DNA of 64,000 bases from Leeuwenhoekiella palythoae (GCF_900130045.1 NZ_FQXT01000007.1:1-64000); one strand, 5' to 3'. Shown: positions 17,372 through 25,570, counted from the stretch's first letter. Notes: generated by a model from the sequence alone, not told the origin. A program made the numbers and translations.

Positions 17372-18322
17372 TTACATTCTAATCAGTGGAAATCCTTTTT
17401 TCAAGAGTTTTTGGTTCATCCCGGCAATACCTTGCAGGCCTCCTGTATGAACGGCTAAAATACGGGTATTTTTAGAGAAAAACTCATTGCGAATAAGATC
17501 TCTGAGACCGAACATCATTTTACCCGTATAAACCGGATCTAGCAAGATATCGTGCTTCTTTTTAAAGTCATTGATAAAGGTTACAAGATCTTGATTTACT
17601 TTAGCATAACCGCCAAAATGATATGCGTTAACAAGTTCCCAATTGGTTTTATCAGTATATTTTTTAATTTCAGCATTTAGAAAATCACCTTTCAACGCCG
17701 GAAATCCTAAAATTTTTTGATGCGGAAAACTGCCATCTATAATTCCTCCAATGGTGCCTCCGGTTCCAACAGGACAAGCGATATAATCAAAGTCTTGAGT
17801 CGCTTCTGAAAGGATTTCAGTACAACCCTGTACGGCCAGAGTATTGGTTCCACCTTCCGGAATTAAATAGAAAGTGCCAAATTCATCTTTTAACTGCTGT
17901 AAAAATTTGGGTTGAAGCTTTTCTCGATACGTTTCGCGTGAAACAAACTTGAATTGCATTCCGTAATCTTTGGCAAATCTCAAGGTAGGATTATGCTGAA
18001 GCGTCTGCCGAAGATTTTGAGCAAGCTCCTCTCCACGAATCACTCCGATAGTTTTAAAACCTGAGCGCGATCCAGCTTTGGCTACTGCTGCGATATGATT
18101 AGAATACGCTCCTCCAAAAGTAAGCAAGGTATCGTGCTGTTGTTTTGCGGCTTCTAGCACATTGTATTTTAATTTCCTGAATTTATTACCGGAAACATAG
18201 GTATCGATCTGATCTTCCCTTTTAATAGCTACCTCGACTTGAAATTCTTCATACAAAGAATCCCTTAAATATTGAATCTGAGGTTCATCTTCTAAAGAAG
18301 TAAAAAAACCTAAATCGTTCAT
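17372..18322 (-). CDS. PLP-dependent 1-aminocyclopropane-1-carboxylate deaminase / D-cysteine desulfhydrase family protein
   Basis: A 316-residue fold-type II PLP enzyme. The lysine-containing motif YVSGNKFRKLKYNVLEA is at about residues 43-59. The following LTFGGAYSNHIAAVAKAGSR carries the SNH motif that contacts the cofactor, and IACPVGTGGTIGGII is the phosphate-binding loop. This family includes ACC deaminases and D-cysteine desulfhydrases, and sequence alone does not separate them; the flavobacterial members are usually unassigned. It opens a leftward operon with the GH73 lipoprotein and hemL. A possible promoter lies at 18362-18389. Confidence 0.85.
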   Translation of the reverse strand: MNDLGFFTSLEDEPQIQYLRDSLYEEFQVEVAIKREDQIDTYVSGNKFRKLKYNVLEAAKQQHDTLLTFGGAYSNHIAAVAKAGSRSGFKTIGVIRGEELAQNLRQTLQHNPTLRFAKDYGMQFKFVSRETYREKLQPKFLQQLKDEFGTFYLIPEGGTNTLAVQGCTEILSEATQDFDYIACPVGTGGTIGGIIDGSFPHQKILGFPALKGDFLNAEIKKYTDKTNWELVNAYHFGGYAKVNQDLVTFINDFKKKHDILLDPVYTGKMMFGLRDLIRNEFFSKNTRILAVHTGGLQGIAGMNQKLLKKGFPLIRM

Positions 18323-18361
18323 TTTTCGTATGTATTAAATAGCATACCGCAGTTTAAAAAG

Positions 18362-18389
18362 CAAATTTAAGAATAAAGGTTTTATACAA
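18362..18389 (-). promoter_or_regulatory. Possible promoter of the 17372-18322 operon
   Basis: The minus strand reads TAAATTTG (18362-18369) with TTG (18387-18389) 17 bp upstream. The spacing is slightly short of the usual 19-21 bp. The resulting leader would be about 35 nt. Confidence 0.4.
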
Positions 18390-18470
18390 GTACACGAGTC
18401 AATTTTTGACTTTAATTACTGATATTCAACTATAAAATCGCTTATATAGAATGATTATACAGGTTAAAAC

Positions 18471-18502
18471 TTGACTGTAATTCGATAAAATACTTAATTT
18501 TG
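18471..18502 (+). promoter_or_regulatory. Promoter of the VGIGTT surface-protein gene
   Basis: TTG at 18471-18473, 21 bp spacer, TAATTTTG at 18495-18502. This leaves a leader of about 70 nt before the ATG at 18580. Confidence 0.55.
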
Positions 18503-18579
18503 CAGTCTAATGACTTGTTTATTGGTCATATAGCTTTTTAATACTGTGGTTACCCCCGAATCTTAAGATTGACCAAGTT

Positions 18580-20064
18580 ATGAAAACAATTACCCCTATG
18601 CTCAAGCTCAGTTTCTTACTGAGTTTATTCTTACTTTCGTTTATATCCAATGCTCAAGTGGGGATTGGCACCACCAATCCTGCCGGAGGTTCTCTACTTG
18701 ATATAGAGAGCGCAGAGAAAGGTATTTTAATTCCGCGAGTCGATATTGCAGACCTGAGCACTCAAGCTCCTGTGACCGGCGATCTTACAAGCAGCGAAAG
18801 TTTGCTGGTGTATAACACCAATACTTCGACCGGCAAAGGCTTCTATTACTGGGACGGCACGCAATGGGTTGCTGTAGGCGGCAACGGAGAAAATATTTAT
18901 ACCACAGATGGCACGCTAGAAGAAAATAGAATTGTTAGTCAAGAGGACAAAACGTTACAATTTGAAGGAAATATTGGTCGCAATGCCATCTCAATAAAAC
19001 GTACCAATAATGTAACCGAAACCGGAGTTGGTTTTCAAAATAGTGGTGACTATTATGATGCTTCAATATTTATGGAAAGTGGCACCAATCAAGGTCTTGT
19101 CGTAGCCACTGGAGGAAACAATCCTGATGTAACTGCAGTAGGTACTACTGCAGTTTTCAACAACGACCAAACCACATCATTTAGCAATAGTATTTCTGTC
19201 TATCAAAATGATGCTAACGTTAATGATATAACCGGAAGACTTTATAGTACCGATGATGATGGTATATTAGATTTATATGAAAACAATAGTTACAACCACA
19301 GGATAGCCGCCAATTCCAGTACTATATTTAATGAGCAAGGACTAAATCTTGACTTTAGAGTTGAAACCGATAACAGCGCCAACACCCTATTTGTTGACGG
19401 TTCTTCAGATAATGTTGGTCTGTCGACTAATACACCTCAAGAAAAGTTACATATATCAGGAAATAACTCGACCATACGTGTAGACGGTTTATCAGACACT
19501 AATAATGCAGAGAATGTCACTGGTGATTTTATGCCTGTCTATGTTGATGATAACGGCACAATGGTCCTACAGCCTTCGTTAGTTCAGACTTATATGCCTG
19601 TGAATAGAGTTGATTTTTTAACTGGCAATAATAATACTGTCACTTCAGGTTTTAATACTGGTGCATCAGTTGATCGGTTATTACTTACAGAAACAATTAC
19701 ACTAACTCAAACATCACTTGTTCAAATAATTTATTTTTATAGCGTCTCTATAACAAGGCGCAATGGGGATGCTATTACAGATGGTGCCCCGAGACTTTTT
19801 AGAGGATGGGTTACCATCAACAATACTGCAGAACATTTAGCATATGACACAGGTACATATACCAATGGTCACGACCCTGATCCTAATAGTCAAAGTAATT
19901 ATGCTGCAGGATATTATTATTTAAACGGAACATCTTATGTAGAATTACCTGCAGGTACTCATACTTTTAGACTTTACGGAAGAGGTTTTGGCTCTCAATT
20001 TGATTTTCAAATGATTTTTGGTGCTTCTAATTATGATAGATTTCAAATCATCGTTCATCGCTAA
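18580..20064 (+). CDS. Secreted surface protein with VGIGTTNP head (Bacteroidota tail-fibre-like)
   Basis: A 494-residue protein. The signal peptide ends FISNAQ and leads directly into VGIGTTNPAGGSLLDIESAEKGILIPRV, a head found on many Bacteroidota secreted proteins and resembling phage tail-fibre heads. The next segment YNTNTSTGKGFYYWDGTQWVAVGG is also typical. A second weaker copy (NVGLSTNTPQEKLHISGNNSTIRV) appears at about residue 280. The C-terminal 160 residues form a separate beta-rich domain ending DRFQIIVHR. I see no clear type IX C-terminal sorting domain. It is probably exported and may form a trimeric fibre or surface appendage. Its stop is 1 bp from the stop of the converging gene. 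Confidence 0.75.
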   Translation: MKTITPMLKLSFLLSLFLLSFISNAQVGIGTTNPAGGSLLDIESAEKGILIPRVDIADLSTQAPVTGDLTSSESLLVYNTNTSTGKGFYYWDGTQWVAVGGNGENIYTTDGTLEENRIVSQEDKTLQFEGNIGRNAISIKRTNNVTETGVGFQNSGDYYDASIFMESGTNQGLVVATGGNNPDVTAVGTTAVFNNDQTTSFSNSISVYQNDANVNDITGRLYSTDDDGILDLYENNSYNHRIAANSSTIFNEQGLNLDFRVETDNSANTLFVDGSSDNVGLSTNTPQEKLHISGNNSTIRVDGLSDTNNAENVTGDFMPVYVDDNGTMVLQPSLVQTYMPVNRVDFLTGNNNTVTSGFNTGASVDRLLLTETITLTQTSLVQIIYFYSVSITRRNGDAITDGAPRLFRGWVTINNTAEHLAYDTGTYTNGHDPDPNSQSNYAAGYYYLNGTSYVELPAGTHTFRLYGRGFGSQFDFQMIFGASNYDRFQIIVHR

Positions 20065-20065
20065 C

Positions 20066-20392
20066 TCACAAATACCTTAAAAAACTCCAGAACGGCCTTT
20101 GCTTTAAATAGCTAAGGTCGTTTTCTTTTGCATAGGCCTCTTTCTCAAAACTTATCGCGCGATAAGCGGCGTATTGAGATTGTAGACGAATCAGGTGTAT
20201 TACAAACTCAATGCTATACCAGATATAAAAGAAAACTATTAAAAGTTCTTGCTGTTGCCGTAAATGAATACGCTCGTGATTTATAAAAATTGGGTCTTGC
20301 TTTAATTTGGGATCTTTTAATAGCACAAAGGGCCAGAGTGCGCAGCCGGCAAAATGCTTAAAGATTTTAGGGAAAATAATATAAATTGGCAT
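20066..20392 (-). CDS. Small membrane-associated protein with HExxH metalloprotease-like motif
   Basis: A 108-residue protein. The N-terminus MPIYIIFPKIFKHFAGCALWPFVLL is hydrophobic. The centre carries NHERIHLRQQQELLIVFFYIWYSIEFVIHL, where HERIH fits the zinc-binding HExxH motif. A downstream FEKEAYAKE could supply the third ligand of a gluzincin-type site. I recall similar short proteins in flavobacteria annotated only as hypothetical. Whether it cleaves anything is unknown. It may be the catalytic core of an M56/M48-like membrane protease reduced to its minimum. It reads left, ending 1 bp from the converging gene. No neighbour suggests a role. Confidence 0.7.
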   Translation of the reverse strand: MPIYIIFPKIFKHFAGCALWPFVLLKDPKLKQDPIFINHERIHLRQQQELLIVFFYIWYSIEFVIHLIRLQSQYAAYRAISFEKEAYAKENDLSYLKQRPFWSFLRYL

Positions 20393-20485
20393 AGGTAACT
20401 TATAATTGCACTAACATACAATCTAGGGGTAGTTTTAAGCGTTTTTTCACGTAAGACTACTGTTTCTTTTCATAACTTTAATACC

Positions 20486-20647
20486 GTGAGTTCTTTTAAA
20501 CAACGCATTCCTTTAGAAGAAGGAGATTATTATTTGACACCTGAAGGTTATAAGTGCTTTACCGAGCAATACCATTTAAAACGGGGCTACTGTTGTAAAA
20601 GCGGGTGCCGCCACTGTCCTTATGGTTTTGATAAAAATCGAGAGTGA
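20486..20647 (+). CDS. DUF5522-type small cysteine-rich protein, GTG start
   Basis: A 53-residue protein read directly from the sequence: VSSFKQRIPLEEGDYYLTPE, then GYKCFTEQYHLKRGYCCKSG, then CRHCPYGFDKNRE and TGA. The core YHLKRGYCCKSGCRHCPYGF, with four closely spaced cysteines, matches the DUF5522 family of small Bacteroidota proteins, which look metal-binding. There is no upstream in-frame ATG, so GTG at 20486 is the start. A TAACTTTA element lies about 10 bp upstream (20473-20480) and is one base off the -7 consensus. Function is unknown. The gene is too short for standard length cut-offs but the family match is strong. Confidence 0.85.
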   Translation: MSSFKQRIPLEEGDYYLTPEGYKCFTEQYHLKRGYCCKSGCRHCPYGFDKNRE

Positions 20648-20736
20648 TCAGTGAACTCTTGGTATAATAGTTGATGCTAATAACTTAGAATAGAACTTAT
20701 TCTATTTCGGCTGATTCAAACTTTAAATACGTCATT

Positions 20737-21279
20737 ATGAAAAAATTAAAACCCTTTTTACTACTTGCTGTTGTCGCAGTACTATCGGCATGTAGTTCCG
20801 TTCGAGTGGCTTCTGATTATGATCAGAGTGCTGACTTTACAAATTACAAAACCTTTGCATTTTTTAAACCGGGTATTGATAAAGCCGAAATTTCTGATTT
20901 AGATAAAAAAAGAATTTTACGCGCGATCGAAACCGAAATGATGGCTAAAGGCTTCGTAAAATCTGACAATCCATCTATGTTAGTAAGTATTTTTACTACA
21001 GCAGAAGAACGCGTAGATGTATATAACAACTTCGGTTGGGGTTGGGGCGCCTGGGGTCCTTGGGGACCGTGGGGCGGCGGTTTTGGCAACACCGTTTCCA
21101 GAACTACTGAAGGCACACTATACATTGACCTGATCGATGCGACCAAAAAAGAACTGGTTTGGCAAGGTCAAGGTACCGGATATCTAGCGCGAAATGTAGA
21201 GCGCAAGCAAGAACGTATTAACGAAATTGTAGGTGAGATTATGCAAGAATATCCACCGAAACAAATGGCTTCTAATTAA
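20737..21279 (+). CDS. DUF4136 lipoprotein
   Basis: A 180-residue lipoprotein with MKKLKPFLLLAVVAVLSAC (lipobox LSAC, Cys19). The mature part begins SSVRVASDYDQSADFTNYKTFAFF, the typical DUF4136 opening, and continues with RILRAIETEMMAKGFVKSDNPSMLV and LYIDLIDATKKELVWQGQG. Between them is a Gly/Trp-rich loop (GWGWGAWGPWGPWGGGFG, about residues 100-117), as often seen in this family. DUF4136 proteins are periplasmic or outer-membrane lipoproteins with no established role. It is a single gene, ended by the hairpin at 21392-21419. Confidence 0.9.
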   Translation: MKKLKPFLLLAVVAVLSACSSVRVASDYDQSADFTNYKTFAFFKPGIDKAEISDLDKKRILRAIETEMMAKGFVKSDNPSMLVSIFTTAEERVDVYNNFGWGWGAWGPWGPWGGGFGNTVSRTTEGTLYIDLIDATKKELVWQGQGTGYLARNVERKQERINEIVGEIMQEYPPKQMASN

Positions 21280-21301
21280 GAAGAGCTAAAGCAATAAACG
21301 A

Positions 21302-21321
21302 CCTCAGGGCAAGCCTTGAGG
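21302..21321 (+). repeat. REP-like palindrome CCTCAGGGCAAGCCTTGAGG
   Basis: An imperfect palindrome with arms CCTCA...TGAGG around GGGCAAGCCT, followed by CATT. A degenerate second copy lacking the first arm follows at 21352-21369 (GGCAAGACTCGGAGCATT). From memory, very similar 'CCTCGGGGCAAGCCCCGAGGCATT'-style elements are scattered between genes in marine flavobacterial chromosomes. Role unknown; it could stabilise mRNA ends. Confidence 0.5.
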
Positions 21322-21374
21322 CATTGATTGAAAACAAATTTTAAATTTTAAGGCAAGACTCGGAGCATTAAACT

Positions 21375-21419
21375 CTTTGGCGCCGCCAATAAAAAAAGCC
21401 CTCTATTGAGGGCTTTTTT
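21375..21419. terminator. Bidirectional terminator preceded by a GC-rich motif
   Basis: Stem AAAAAAGCCCTC pairs with GAGGGCTTTTTTT around TATT (about 21392-21419). It serves both the DUF4136 gene ending at 21279 and the leftward gene whose stop (21419-21421) lies in the T-run. The 16 bp directly before it (CTTTGGCGCCGCCAAT, 21375-21390) recur almost unchanged before the terminator at 49644. Confidence 0.85.
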
Positions 21420-22171
21420 TATGCATACGATTGAAGTTTTTTGCGTGTAAAGTCTGATAAAACCAACTTACCACTTGTTGCTGCTCGCGTTTCTAAGAGG
21501 TTGTCCCAAGCTTCCGTATTGGACCAAAACATCTTTTTACTTTCGGCTAAAGCTTCAGGATTGTAGGTAGCTAAATCACCAGCTAATTTTTCAATAGCTT
21601 GATCTAATGCTTCGACAGTTTCAAAAACCGAAGCATACAGTCCGCGCTCTTGAGCCCATGCTGCGGAATAAAATTCTTGCGCATTGATGGTCACTTGGGA
21701 AAATGCAGAAACTCCAATTTTACGTTCCACAGCAGGTCCTATCACAAATGGACCAATTCCTATGCTGATCTCACTCAATTTTATCGAAGCATATTTGGTC
21801 GCCATGCAATAATCAGCAGCAGCAGCCAGACCAACTCCACCGCCTACCGCCTTGCCTTGCACCCGTACAATAGTAAGCAATGGGCATTTACGCATTGCTA
21901 AGATCACTCGTGCAAACCCCATAAAAAAGTCTTTACCCTGCTTTTCATCTTTAATTGCGATTAGTTCGTTAAAGCTTGCCCCCGCACAAAAGGTACGGTC
22001 TCCCCCACTTTGAATAACCAGTACACGCAAATCCCTACGAGATCCAGCTTCGATTATAGTACGTTCTAATTTCTTTAGAATTTCAGTCGGTAAAGCATTA
22101 TGATTAGGCGTGTAGAATGTGATGGTTCCCACCGCATTTTTAACATCAAGCGTTACATAGGATTCTGACAT
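21419..22171 (-). CDS. Enoyl-CoA hydratase/isomerase family protein
   Basis: A 250-residue crotonase-fold protein. It has CAGASFNEL (oxyanion hole, after TF), VQGKAVGGGVGLAAAADYCMAT (second oxyanion-hole glycine region), and ISIGIGPFVIGPAVERKIG. The family covers hydration, isomerisation and related chemistry on acyl-CoA thioesters. In the crotonase active site the second Glu region reads IGIGPFVIG rather than the usual LGLxPxxGG, so the exact reaction is uncertain. It is transcribed away from the aromatic amino acid hydroxylase across a 200-bp gap, which hints at, but does not show, a role in aromatic or branched-chain amino acid breakdown. Confidence 0.85.
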   Translation of the reverse strand: MSESYVTLDVKNAVGTITFYTPNHNALPTEILKKLERTIIEAGSRRDLRVLVIQSGGDRTFCAGASFNELIAIKDEKQGKDFFMGFARVILAMRKCPLLTIVRVQGKAVGGGVGLAAAADYCMATKYASIKLSEISIGIGPFVIGPAVERKIGVSAFSQVTINAQEFYSAAWAQERGLYASVFETVEALDQAIEKLAGDLATYNPEALAESKKMFWSNTEAWDNLLETRAATSGKLVLSDFTRKKLQSYA

Positions 22172-22371
22172 AAATTTTCAGTAAAAAGTAGTTTCTATTA
22201 AATATTTATCAAATTTATAGATATAAGAACAATATTTATAAACATATTCTTATTTTTCATTAGTAAATTACGCTGAGGTAATCTTGTTCTATTTTGAAGA
22301 TTTCAACGCAGAACCTAAATCGAAATTTACCGCATATAATCCCAATTTTCGGGTACAGAAGCATTTTAGTT

Positions 22372-24123
22372 ATGAGTCAGGTTTTAGATAAAAATATAGA
22401 AACTAATCCACTTATTGAGCGTCTTCCTGCGCATTTAAAGCAATACATTAAACCGCAGAATTACGACAATTATACCGCGATCAATCAAGCAGTGTGGCGC
22501 TATGTGATGCGTAAAAACGTTGCATACCTCAGCACTGTTGCACATAAATCTTATTTAGACGGACTCAAACAAACCGGGATTTCTATCGATCATATTCCTA
22601 ATATGTATGGAATGAATCGCATTCTCAAAGAAATTGGCTGGGCGGCAGTCGCTGTTGATGGGTTTATTCCACCGGCGGCATTTATGGAGTTTCAAGCATA
22701 CAATGTTTTGGTCATAGCTTCAGACATCAGACAACTAGAGCATCTTGAGTATACGCCAGCGCCAGATATCATTCACGAGGGCGCCGGCCACGCGCCTATT
22801 ATTGCCAATCCTGAGTATGCCGAATACCTAAGACGTTTTGGTGAGATTGGGTGCAAAGCGATTTCTTCGGCTAAAGATTATGAGTTGTATGAAGCGGTGC
22901 GCGAACTTTCCATCTTAAAAGAAGCGGAAGATACGCCGCAAAGCGAAATCGAAAAGGTAGAACAACGCGTAGATTTTCTGCAAAATAATATGGGAATGCC
23001 TAGTGAAATGGCGCTTATAAGAAACCTGCACTGGTGGACGGTAGAATACGGACTTATAGGAACTCCGCAAAAGCCTAAAATTTATGGAGCCGGTTTGCTT
23101 TCATCTATAGGTGAAAGCGCTTGGTGTATGACCGATAAAGTGAAAAAACTTCCGTATGCTATCAATGCCGCGCAACAGGAATTTGACATCACAAAACCGC
23201 AACCTCAACTTTATGTAACACCTAATTTTGCCTATTTAAGTGAAGTTCTTGAGGAATTTGCCAACTCCATGGCGTTGCGCACCGGCGGTCCTGAAGGTTT
23301 ACAAAAACTGATTGACAGCAAAAATCTGGGAACGATTGAACTCAGTACCGGTTTACAAATTTCGGGAGTGTTTACTGAAATGATTCTTTATAAAGACAAG
23401 GTTGCTTACCTGCAAACCAAAGGAAAAAGCGCACTGAGTTACCACGAAAAAGAATTGGTAGGTCACAGCACAATTAACCATCCTGACGGCTACGGAAGTG
23501 CAATAGGCAAACTTAAAGGCATCAATCTCGCTATTGAAGATATGAGCCCTAAGGATTTAATCGCTTATAAAATTTCTGAGGGAAGCATTGTAACGCTTGA
23601 ATTTGAAGGTGGTATCAAAGTAAGCGGCGAGATCATTACTGGAACGCGGAACCTTAAGGGAAAAATCATTCTTATCAGTTTTAAAGAGTGTACTGTGAGC
23701 TACGAAGAACGCATTTTATTCAAGCCAGAATGGGGAATTTATCATCTCGCGGTAGGTAAGAAAATCACTTCGGCTTTTGCTGGACCGGCAGATTTTAATT
23801 CGTTTGATTTAATTCAGCATAAAATTTCTTCTACTACTGCAAAACCAAAAATGAGCGCACAACGTCAAGAGTTAGAAGACCTCTATCTCGCCGTTCGCAA
23901 TTATAGAGAAGGAAAAAACACCAAGTTTGCTCCTCTGGCCGTTTTTGATATTTTGAAAAAAAGCCATCAAAAAGACTGGCTGCTTTCAGTGGAATTGTAT
24001 GAACTCGCTAAAGATGAAAACAACACAGCCTTCATGACTGAAATTCTTCAGCATTTAGAGCAAGTTAAAGCGCAGCATCCTAAAGTAAAACATCTTATTG
24101 AAGATGGTCTCGAACTAGTCTAA
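22372..24123 (+). CDS. Biopterin-dependent aromatic amino acid hydroxylase (phenylalanine 4-monooxygenase-like), long form
   Basis: A 583-residue protein; start MSQVLDKNIETNPLIERLP at 22372. The longer frame to 22294 adds 26 atypical residues. The catalytic core carries the iron triad: H135 and H140 in PDIIHEGAGHAPI and E225 in WWTVEYGL, as in phenylalanine/tyrosine/tryptophan hydroxylases. It would oxidise an aromatic amino acid using tetrahydropterin and O2. Bacterial PhhA proteins are usually near 260-300 residues, so this protein carries roughly 250 extra C-terminal residues (after about residue 330, with KLKGINLAIEDMSPKDLIAYKISEGS) of unknown role. I recall this long form as the usual one in flavobacteria. 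A TTCTATTTTG element near 22289 may be the promoter. The 3' end overlaps the converging DUF4230 gene by 9 bp. Confidence 0.9.
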   Translation: MSQVLDKNIETNPLIERLPAHLKQYIKPQNYDNYTAINQAVWRYVMRKNVAYLSTVAHKSYLDGLKQTGISIDHIPNMYGMNRILKEIGWAAVAVDGFIPPAAFMEFQAYNVLVIASDIRQLEHLEYTPAPDIIHEGAGHAPIIANPEYAEYLRRFGEIGCKAISSAKDYELYEAVRELSILKEAEDTPQSEIEKVEQRVDFLQNNMGMPSEMALIRNLHWWTVEYGLIGTPQKPKIYGAGLLSSIGESAWCMTDKVKKLPYAINAAQQEFDITKPQPQLYVTPNFAYLSEVLEEFANSMALRTGGPEGLQKLIDSKNLGTIELSTGLQISGVFTEMILYKDKVAYLQTKGKSALSYHEKELVGHSTINHPDGYGSAIGKLKGINLAIEDMSPKDLIAYKISEGSIVTLEFEGGIKVSGEIITGTRNLKGKIILISFKECTVSYEERILFKPEWGIYHLAVGKKITSAFAGPADFNSFDLIQHKISSTTAKPKMSAQRQELEDLYLAVRNYREGKNTKFAPLAVFDILKKSHQKDWLLSVELYELAKDENNTAFMTEILQHLEQVKAQHPKVKHLIEDGLELV

Positions 24124-24726
24124 AAGCGTTTTTAATTCTTGCGACGAGTTTATGGGAGTAGTGTTATACTGCAAGGTCCAACCCAACGTATTGGTCACCA
24201 CATAAATATTGGCAAGTTCTGCTAGAAGTCGGTTTTCAGCATTTTGAGGTAATTCTGAAGACTCAACCTTTTGTCTTATTGTAGTCATCACCCGTTGTTT
24301 GATTTTGTTATAATCTGATGCTTCAAACTGGTTTAAATAATCTTGCGATACATCGTAATATTCAATATCCGGATTGATATTAATCTCTGGAGCGGGGATC
24401 TTTTTAATTGTGATGGTTTTGTTCTCGGGATCGACTTCCGTTTCTAAAGCACGTAGATCATAAGCAATGGTCACTTTAGCATTAATCACCACCAAAGCTT
24501 TTTTATTCGCTTCCACCAAATTGAAAATCTGCTTAGAGTTTTTATAGGTAAAAACCTGTGCAAATGAGCCTTCGGTTACAGCCAACTTACCTACATTTTT
24601 AATTTCTTTTTCAATGAGATTTGTCGCTTCAATTAATTGTTCTCGCTTCTCCTGCTGAGCATTAAAATATTGATAGGTAAAGTACCCTAAAAGGAGTATA
24701 AGAATTACGATTAAGACTTTCCGCAT
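24115..24726 (-). CDS. DUF4230 membrane-anchored protein
   Basis: A 203-residue protein with one N-terminal membrane anchor (VLIVILILLLGYFTYQYF, residues 4-21) and a periplasmic domain. The core matches DUF4230: VFTYKNSKQIFNLVEANKKALVVINAKVTIAYDLRAL, IPAPEININPDIEYYDVSQDYLNQF and a C-terminal LGWTLQY. Function is unknown. Its last 9 bp overlap the end of the hydroxylase gene on the other strand, so transcripts from the two genes are complementary at their 3' ends. No terminator separates them. Confidence 0.88.
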   Translation of the reverse strand: MRKVLIVILILLLGYFTYQYFNAQQEKREQLIEATNLIEKEIKNVGKLAVTEGSFAQVFTYKNSKQIFNLVEANKKALVVINAKVTIAYDLRALETEVDPENKTITIKKIPAPEININPDIEYYDVSQDYLNQFEASDYNKIKQRVMTTIRQKVESSELPQNAENRLLAELANIYVVTNTLGWTLQYNTTPINSSQELKTLLD

Positions 24727-24784
24727 AAGGCTTGATTATAGAATCAAGTCAATTTATCTATTAATTGCGGAAAGAAAAAAGGAA

Positions 24785-24802
24785 GCTGCTAATCTTAACA
24801 GC
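24785..24802 (-). terminator. Weak terminator after the response regulator gene
   Basis: On the minus strand GCTGTTAA/TTAGCAGC forms an interrupted stem just past the response regulator stop, followed by TTCCTTTTTTCTTT. It is short and mismatched, so only a moderate call. Confidence 0.4.
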
Positions 24803-24805
24803 ATA

Positions 24806-25456
24806 TTATATAATATTGTTTTGCCTGGCTTTGGCAACCGCTTCGATCTTGCTATGCACCTGTAGCTTTTTGTAGATATTTTCTATGTGTTTGCGCACCG
24901 TACTGGGAGACAAGAATAGATTTTCTGCAATTTTAGTGTAGCTTAATCCTTTGCCCAACTGCTCTAGAACATCAATTTCCCGAGAAGATAACGAGATTTC
25001 TTCGCGCTCTTGCAAATTGCTTATAGCTTCTGGATTACGCAACAGTTTAAGGGTACGCATAGCAATAGACGCATTCATTGCGGCTCCGCCGGAAAGCGTT
25101 TCTGTTATTCCTTTTTGGAGTTCGTCAGGTGTGGTGTCTTTAAGTAAATACCCATCTGCCCCGGCTTTGATCGCATTAAAAATATGCTCGTCATTATCAA
25201 AAACCGTGAGCATAATTATTTTAATCTGCGGATATTTCTGTTTAACTAAGGCTGTGGCTTCAATCCCATTTAGAACCGGCATTTCAATATCCATTAGGAT
25301 CAAATCAATATGCGGATTATCATCTAATTTGGTCAAAAGATCCGCACCGTGTTCCGCAGTAAATTTTAAATGGAATTCTTTAAAAAAGGAAAGCTTTTCT
25401 GCTATGGCTTTAGCGAGAAAAAATTTATCATCTACTATGGCTATTTTTACCGGCAT
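24806..25456 (-). CDS. NarL/LuxR-type response regulator
   Basis: A 216-residue two-component regulator. The receiver domain (about residues 3-120) has the acidic pair VDD (D9/D10), phospho-acceptor D56 in ILMDIEMP, T84 in MLTVF and K106 in YLLKD. The C-terminal LuxR-type HTH (about 150-212) reads LSSREIDVLEQLGKGLSYTKIAENLFLSPSTVRKHIENIYKKL. Its likely partner is the TPR histidine kinase at 26469-28250, which belongs to the HisKA_3 class that pairs with NarL-type regulators. An NrtR-type gene separates them. Targets are unknown. Confidence 0.93.
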   Translation of the reverse strand: MPVKIAIVDDKFFLAKAIAEKLSFFKEFHLKFTAEHGADLLTKLDDNPHIDLILMDIEMPVLNGIEATALVKQKYPQIKIIMLTVFDNDEHIFNAIKAGADGYLLKDTTPDELQKGITETLSGGAAMNASIAMRTLKLLRNPEAISNLQEREEISLSSREIDVLEQLGKGLSYTKIAENLFLSPSTVRKHIENIYKKLQVHSKIEAVAKARQNNII

Positions 25457-25532
25457 TTGAAGTTGAGAGCTTTAAATTTTAATCGAATAACTGGTGTTTC
25501 GGATCAAAAAATATGAGTGCCAGTCATTTGGT

Positions 25533-25570
25533 AAAAAAATCCGGAAAAGTCCCCTAGCCCTTCTCCGGAT
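25533..25570 (-). terminator. Terminator downstream of the NrtR-type gene
   Basis: Arms ATCCGGAAAAG (25539-25549) and CTTCTCCGGAT (25560-25570) pair with one mismatch. On the minus strand the stem is followed by TTTTTTT (25533-25539). It ends the transcript of 25669-26394 before the response regulator, so the regulator gene probably has its own promoter. Confidence 0.75.

Noticed and set aside
24951-25460. A 169-residue rightward frame opposite the response regulator
   Set aside because: It lies wholly within the response regulator gene, is Ser-rich with no domain pattern, and has no promoter.
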